Shown here piece by piece: positions 58,456 through 64,000 of a DNA stretch of 64,000 nucleotides. The DNA lies in the NCBI GenBank assembly GCA_003290165.1, contig QNQO01000826.1, positions 1 through 64,000 on the forward strand, given 5' to 3'. The position numbers and the translations under genes were made by a program. The notes beneath the pieces are model-generated. The model saw nothing but the letters and a program-made list of their open reading frames with translations. It was not told the origin of the DNA and ran no database searches. This stretch comes from Berberis thunbergii (taxonomy: Eukaryota > Streptophyta > Magnoliopsida > Ranunculales > Berberidaceae). The first letter of the stretch is position 1. The number at the start of each line of letters is the position of its first letter.

Positions 58456-58779
58456 AATTAAAAGTTCAAATAAATATGACGAAATTCTTCCAAAACTTCT
58501 TCAAATAAAAACCTGCTAGATGCTTGCAATTCATACAACTCATACAAAAGTTACTCCAAAAACTTAACAACGTGAATTCCATTTCATGTAATCAAAATAA
58601 TCAAACATGAAACATAAAGCCAATTTAAATTATAAACCACAAAACCGAAACTCCAAAAATATTTTCAATCTAGAAATAACTACTAATCAACAATCACTAA
58701 TCTCCAAATAGTTTCTTTCATCCATAAACCAAAAGAATCCTAAAACTCTGAGATTTAAAATAAAAAAATAAAAAAAACT

Positions 58780-59178
58780 TACCTTGATACGTTGAAGCAA
58801 AAGAATCCCAAAAATCTGAGATTTCAAAATTTTTCAAAAAACAAAGCACCCCCCCCCCCCCCCCCTAATATCCTTCTATGGTTGAAACCCCCAAATCAAA
58901 CACACACATGTTTGAAATCCCTAAAGAAAAAAATTTGTTCCAACCCTAAATCCAAATAATTTCAACAAAGCATCAACAACAGATTTCTTCAATGGGAAGT
59001 TGATTGAAGAAAAAAAAACAGAGAATGAGAAGAGAAATCGAAAAGGAGAGGGGGAAAAAAACTTACCTTGATACATTGAAGCAAATGAATCAAACTCACA
59101 TGGTTGAAATCCCTAATTTTTTTTCCAAACCTAAATCCAAATTTTCAACAATAGATTTCTTCAATGGGAAGTTGATTT

Positions 59179-59213
<35 letters not shown>

Positions 59214-59545
59214 GAGAATGAGAAGTGAAATTGAAAATGAGAGGGGAAAAAAAAATTACCTTGATAGGTTGAAGCAAAAGAATCCCAAAAATATGAGATT
59301 TCAAAATTTTTCAAAAAAACAAAGCACCCCTTCCCTAATAACCTTCTATGGTTGAAACCCCCAAATCAAACACACACATGGTTGAAATCACAAAAGTTTT
59401 TTTTTTTTTTCAACCCTAAATCCAAATAATTTCAACAAAGCATCAACAACAGATTTCTTCAATGGGAAGTTGATTGAAGAAAAAAAAAATAGAGAATGAG
59501 AAGAGAAATCGAAAAGGAGAGGGGAAAAAAATTGACCTTGATACG
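58780..59545. repeat. Three-copy tandem repeat, 185-290 bp units
   Basis: Units start at the CTTACCTTGATACGTTGAAG-type segment at 58780, 59063 and 59257, each with AAATCCAAATAATTTCAACA-type and AGATTTCTTCAATGGGAAGT segments. The middle unit is shortened. A C-run of about 17 (58850-58865) and an A-run of about 35 (59179-59211) interrupt the units. Confidence 0.85.
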
Positions 59546-59656
59546 TTGAAGCAAAGACATGCAACACACTAACACTTCTAACTTCTCTACCCAATCCCAT
59601 GTTCGAAGGTAAGCTAAGCATTAATGCTTAATGTAACTATGACTTTGATACCAAAC

Positions 59657-61798
59657 TGTCACGCCCCGATTCCCAAGGCACTGAAATGCCTAAGAAATTA
59701 AGACGCGGCGCAACCCCTTTTTTTGCCAATGGTTACACCTGCTAGCATAAGATACAACAACTAAACCAAACATCACTATGCACCAAAATGTCGATAATAT
59801 CCAAGTTTTACATTTGTCCTTACGTTCCCACCTAAGTCACATTGACTTACAAAATACATTAAAACCCAAAAGAAAACCTCAGAGTTTAACTTACCTCTCA
59901 GTCGTCCAACCAGATAGACGACCACTCGATCACTAGGCATCTCCTGAAGCACCACCACCTGCACCCGAATAGGGATACACCCATTTGCACAAAACAAGCA
60001 AACGGGTCAGCAAGCTGGTATCATGAGAATTGAAACATCCAACCCCAAATAAAAGGCATAATACATGTGTACCTGAGATGCAACATGAATGGAATATAAT
60101 ATATAATCTCAACTACAACAATTCAAAGAATTATAAAACCTAACAATGCACAAGCATCTTCATTCCAAGTGTTCAATCATAATGTAAACATGCATTCTCA
60201 AATGTGCTTTGCCAGTACTCCTTTTTCCTACACAAAAATGCTATGTTTCTTAAGGCTAAGTGCTACTCCCTTTTACAAGTTTAGCGTATATAGTTCCTTA
60301 TTTTGAAATGGGCATAGATGCAAATGCTCAATGACTTTAACATCATCACATCAATGTCACAACAATATTTTTTTCCCCTGGTAGCTTGTCGGCCATATCT
60401 CTCTCGCTACCCGCCCCACCCATTGTGTTACAATATCAAACATGTGCTCAACAACACCAACAATAGTCTTTTGTTGGTAGCTTGCCGACCATATCTCCCC
60501 CGCTGCCCGTCCACCCAAGGTCTTACAATACTCTCCCCTTGGTAGCTTGCCGACCATATCTCCCTCGTTGCCCCCCACCCAAGGGGTTACATCAATAAAC
60601 AACCTGAAAAAACATTATTCAGCAAAATTCCACATAGATTCTCAAATACATGCTATGAATGATTAATTATGCAACCCCTATTCTCAATAACATGCCATGA
60701 ATGTTCAATTATGCAATCACTCTCATATGCTATTTTACAGCCCAAAATAGAAATTCATTAAATATTATGCAATCTCAACAAATATGCCACTATACAAGTT
60801 TTCATTTCCTAACATAAGCGACTACCATACCACATGGCTTTCAACCAACATTACCATATCGTTCTTCATAAGCCATATTCAAAACCGCATTCATATATCA
60901 AATAACATGCACATACTTAAAAATACCACAATGACAACACAAAAAAAAGGTGAGTTCTACTCACCGAAACGAAATGGGTTTCCAAAACCCAAATCCAACC
61001 TGACGAAGCGCCTAATCCATGAAAATAGTGATTTGGCAACTCTGGAACTTTTTCAAAACAGGCTCGAACTCCGACCAGCCACCCAAATGAAAATCAAAAT
61101 TTCAACGAAATCGTTCCAAACCCCCCAAAATGGCAAAAACCTCCCCTACACCGATCTGATCGTGTCCAAACAGTGCAACAAGCTGTAGACTAATCGAAGC
61201 AATGCTACAAACCTCCGACATCATGGATTGCAGTTCACCCACGTGAATTGCTTTGGCAAAACCCAAGGAAAGCTTGCACACCCTGTTCCCTTTTCTGAAT
61301 TTTTCTGTCTGACACTCACCCATCTTTAAATGTGGGGTTTACCAGCTCCAAACACTCTAATTGACTCCACCAAAGGGACTGATCAGAGCGGAATCGCTCG
61401 CTTGGCCTCCAACAACTCCCACCGAGCCTCACACCCTGTTGCACGTTGATTTTGGCCTGGACATCAAAGGAGAATGAAAAGGGAAGGAAGATGAGGAAAA
61501 ATGGAGAAGGGATGATGAGTTTCGAAGGAGAAATGACGACGAATCACCTGAAATCAAGTTGGAGAGGAGGGAGACCAGGTCTGCTCGATCGTGTTAGGAA
61601 GAATAAAGGAAATTGGGGGAAAATTGGGTGGCTATTTGGCCCCATCAAATTTCTAAGGGCACCCCACCAATAAGAAAATCCAGAACATAAATTGAAATTT
61701 TAGAAATTTTTCTAAAAATCAATTAAACTCCAAGAACTTTAAAACCACTGTTTTTAATTAAAAAAAAAATCAAATTTAGCAAATAAACAGCCGTTACA
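59657..61798 (-). repeat. LTR of a Ty3/gypsy-like element, minus orientation
   Basis: In plus orientation it starts TGTCACGCCCCGATTCCCAA. The bases just outside (59656-59640) read on the minus strand GTTTGGTATCAAAGTC, close to a tRNA-Met primer-binding site (TGGTATCAGAGC), which makes 59657 the 3' edge of a 5' LTR. The far end is tentatively CCGTTACA at 61798 (TGTAACGG on the minus strand). The internal region to the left would be 59656 downward but shows no polyprotein. Internal tandem repeats lie at 60380-60600. Confidence 0.6.
60380..60600. repeat. Three-copy repeat in the LTR
   Basis: GGTAGCTTGCCGACCATATC followed by TCCCTCG-type and CACCCAAGG-type segments at about 60380, 60476 and 60541. 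Confidence 0.85.
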
Positions 61799-64000
61799 TT
61801 GTTGATTTCTTATTTTAGGCATTCCTATGTAGTACAAGAATGTAATTTTTCTATCCATTTATCTCAAAATAAATGTGCGTCCTGTTTTCTTTTTGCATAG
61901 AAGGGTTTTTCTATCTACATTTTGATGAAATTATGGTCTGCTAATGTTATCACACATGAATGAAAAATAAATAATTGAGCTTCTAGTATGTGTTCTTTAT
62001 GAAGCTAAGTTGTTCACTCTTGAAATTTATCTTTGATAGTCTTCAAGTATTTTGTAATGTTCATGAGCAAAGTGGGTGGTGGAACAACCCACTCTTGTTC
62101 TACTAATACTGTCCGCGCTTAACCATAACGATAGAAGTGTTTCAACTTTCAAACCCTCAACTCCTGATACTATTTGTCGCATTCTTTGCTATTTGTTAAA
62201 AATGCCTTGGTGTTAGAAGAGTGCAAACCCACTCTTCAAAATTTTTACTTAAAACGCCTAAGCACGAGGATCATCACCTCCTCTTGGACTAGGCTCATTT
62301 CTAGCATACCACCTCCTTCACCTTACTACACGCCATTAAATGAAAATGTTTTCCAAGGAGGTGACAAATTCAAATGCATACAAGTGTGATTTACACTTCT
62401 AGCACAATGTTAAACCATGGAAAAGCAAGTCAGATTTCACAAATAAAAGTACACTCATAAATGTCATGAATGCCCAATGCAAATTGATTGTCATTTGGGA
62501 TTTTTTTTTTTTTGTTTAATCAAACATTTGTATATGCACTTCCAAAAAGATCACGTCTTGTTCAAATAATTTATCATCCTGGTACCTGCTTACGAAATTA
62601 AGCATATAACAATTAAGTAACCTAAACAATTAAGAAAATGAATGAGATGAAGACCATGATGTAACATGGGAAAAAATTTTAAACCCATGAGTGCTCCCAA
62701 GCACCTAAAACTCAGTAGAGTTACAAGAGTGTAACCTGCTGGAAACACGAACACCCATGGCACGAGCTGATTTCGCATACCGATGACACTCCAAACTTGC
62801 TACATCAATTGAAACTCACCGGGGTCTTCGGATATATCTACCTCAAACCAATTGCTGAATGATTGATTTTTGGGAGACTGGCGGCAAAATGCTATAATCC
62901 ATCTTCATAATGAATATTTACAGATTGATGAGAAGTAGGTTGTCAAGCTATTTGGATAAATTATAAGTTATTTTTAAAAAGAAAAAGTTTTCAATGAGAT
63001 ATTCAAGATCATCGGGCTTCATTTCTCATCTTGAATCTCTGCGAACATTTTGCTTTTCAAAGGTCCAATTGGTGAGGATTGTCCAAATAACTTCTCCATA
63101 CATTTTTCTCCTCAATTTTTACACATCCACTGTTCATTATAGGTTTGATGGGATTAGTTATTTATTCTTGAGAGTATGAGGCTTGAGGTGGACGTGCTGC
63201 AATGATTATAATCAATTGGAAATTGGCTAGGCAACGATCTGGTGGCCCAACTTTGTGTTCATCTATTTAGCAAATTTGTTGGTGCTTGAGAGTCTTTTCG
63301 GGGTTTTACAACGTATATCTCGGTCTTCATTACTTTCTTGAAAAATGACATAATTACTTGTACAATATATGCTTAATTTTGTGAACAAGTAATACTTGAA
63401 CCTAGGCATGATCAGATTATGAGTGTGTTCGGTAAAATAAAATAAATAAAATACAAAAAACCTCTTAGATTAGCGCTCCTCTCTAACTAAAATGTCAATT
63501 ATACTATGGATAATTGCAAACCCATGTGTAAAAAACACCAAACATGTCATAATTTGTTAAGTAAACTAGTACATTGCTTGTGTTGTTTGCAAGATAAGAC
63601 TTTAAGAGAGTTTTATTAACTTTTTAGAAAAGAAAAGTTAGCTTTTAAAAAAAAATTAGCACCCCATCATAACTCTTCAAAACTTCATTACCAATAAATA
63701 GTGTTTTAAAAGGTGATTGATGCAAAGCGGCTAAAAAACTTCAGTGCGTACAAGTTGAGTAGTAGTTATGATGTGCATGAAGATTGTTCTTATTATTTAT
63801 CGCCTCACTACTTTTATGATTGGTTTCATGTTATCTCTTGCATCGATGCGTGTCATAATTTTTTTAATTGGTTTATATTATCCTTTTTTCTGAAAAATTG
63901 AGGCGTACGCATAGTTACCTAATGATGCGCCGCTTCGTTTTGAAAAAAGCCTAATCGCCTCAGTACTGAAAAAAACATTTTAAAACATTGCCAATAAATG
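61799..64000. other. AT-rich DNA, nothing assignable
   Basis: Only short frames without recognisable domains; no terminal repeats or RNA genes seen. Confidence 0.4.

Overview
This window is nuclear DNA from a flowering plant, probably a eudicot; the species cannot be read from the sequence. The evidence is spliceosomal exon-intron structure in plant gene fragments, AT-rich spacers, and plant-type transposons (CACTA, Athila- and Tat-like Ty3/gypsy elements, a Helitron, a SINE-like unit). I see no intact host gene. Almost everything is a transposable element, a transposon nested in another, or a broken host-gene fragment carried by one.

Layout. 1-5283 is the right part of a non-autonomous CACTA element (A) carrying fragments of a DUF167 gene, a CREG gene and a DUF659 gene. 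It sits in the integrase of an Athila-like element whose remaining integrase, 3' UTR and 3' LTR fill 5284-9123. 9124-17000 holds minus-strand Tat-like gag-protease elements arranged LTR-internal-LTR-internal without polymerase. 17000-20440 is retroelement debris with a 52-bp-arm foldback at 17923-18042.

20447-38878 (element X) and 39011-45108 (element Y, 5-bp TSD AGTAA) are two same-strand copies of one short Tat-like LTR family, about 130 bp apart. Each has gag and RNase H remnants and a 120-140 bp tandem array. X was split by a 14,168-bp CACTA element (B, 22085-36252, TSD TAG); Y was split by an Athila-type solo LTR (41417-43278, TSD GTGGT). Each copy is the other's empty site.

Inside CACTA B are spliceable fragments of an LRR receptor-kinase-like gene, U1-70K, a PUX7-like UBX gene, an NhaD-type antiporter, ArgJ and a plant PMT methyltransferase, all on the minus strand. 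A 4.5-kb LTR-like unit (25814-30330, TSD TAGTG) inserted in B carries an uninterrupted fragment of another PMT gene on the plus strand. A ~194-bp piece of B is duplicated around a truncated LTR.

45109-49024 is mostly unassigned. 49025 to roughly 56500 is a decayed minus-strand Helitron with a good 3' terminus, Rep and Pif1-type helicase. 57880-59545 is A-rich tandemly duplicated DNA, 59657-61798 a minus-strand LTR, and 61799-64000 shows nothing I can assign.

The strongest signal is the CACTA family (A and B) acting as a multi-gene capture vehicle: fragments share one orientation relative to a conserved right end, keep their introns, and are flanked by arrays of a near-palindromic 20-bp subterminal motif.
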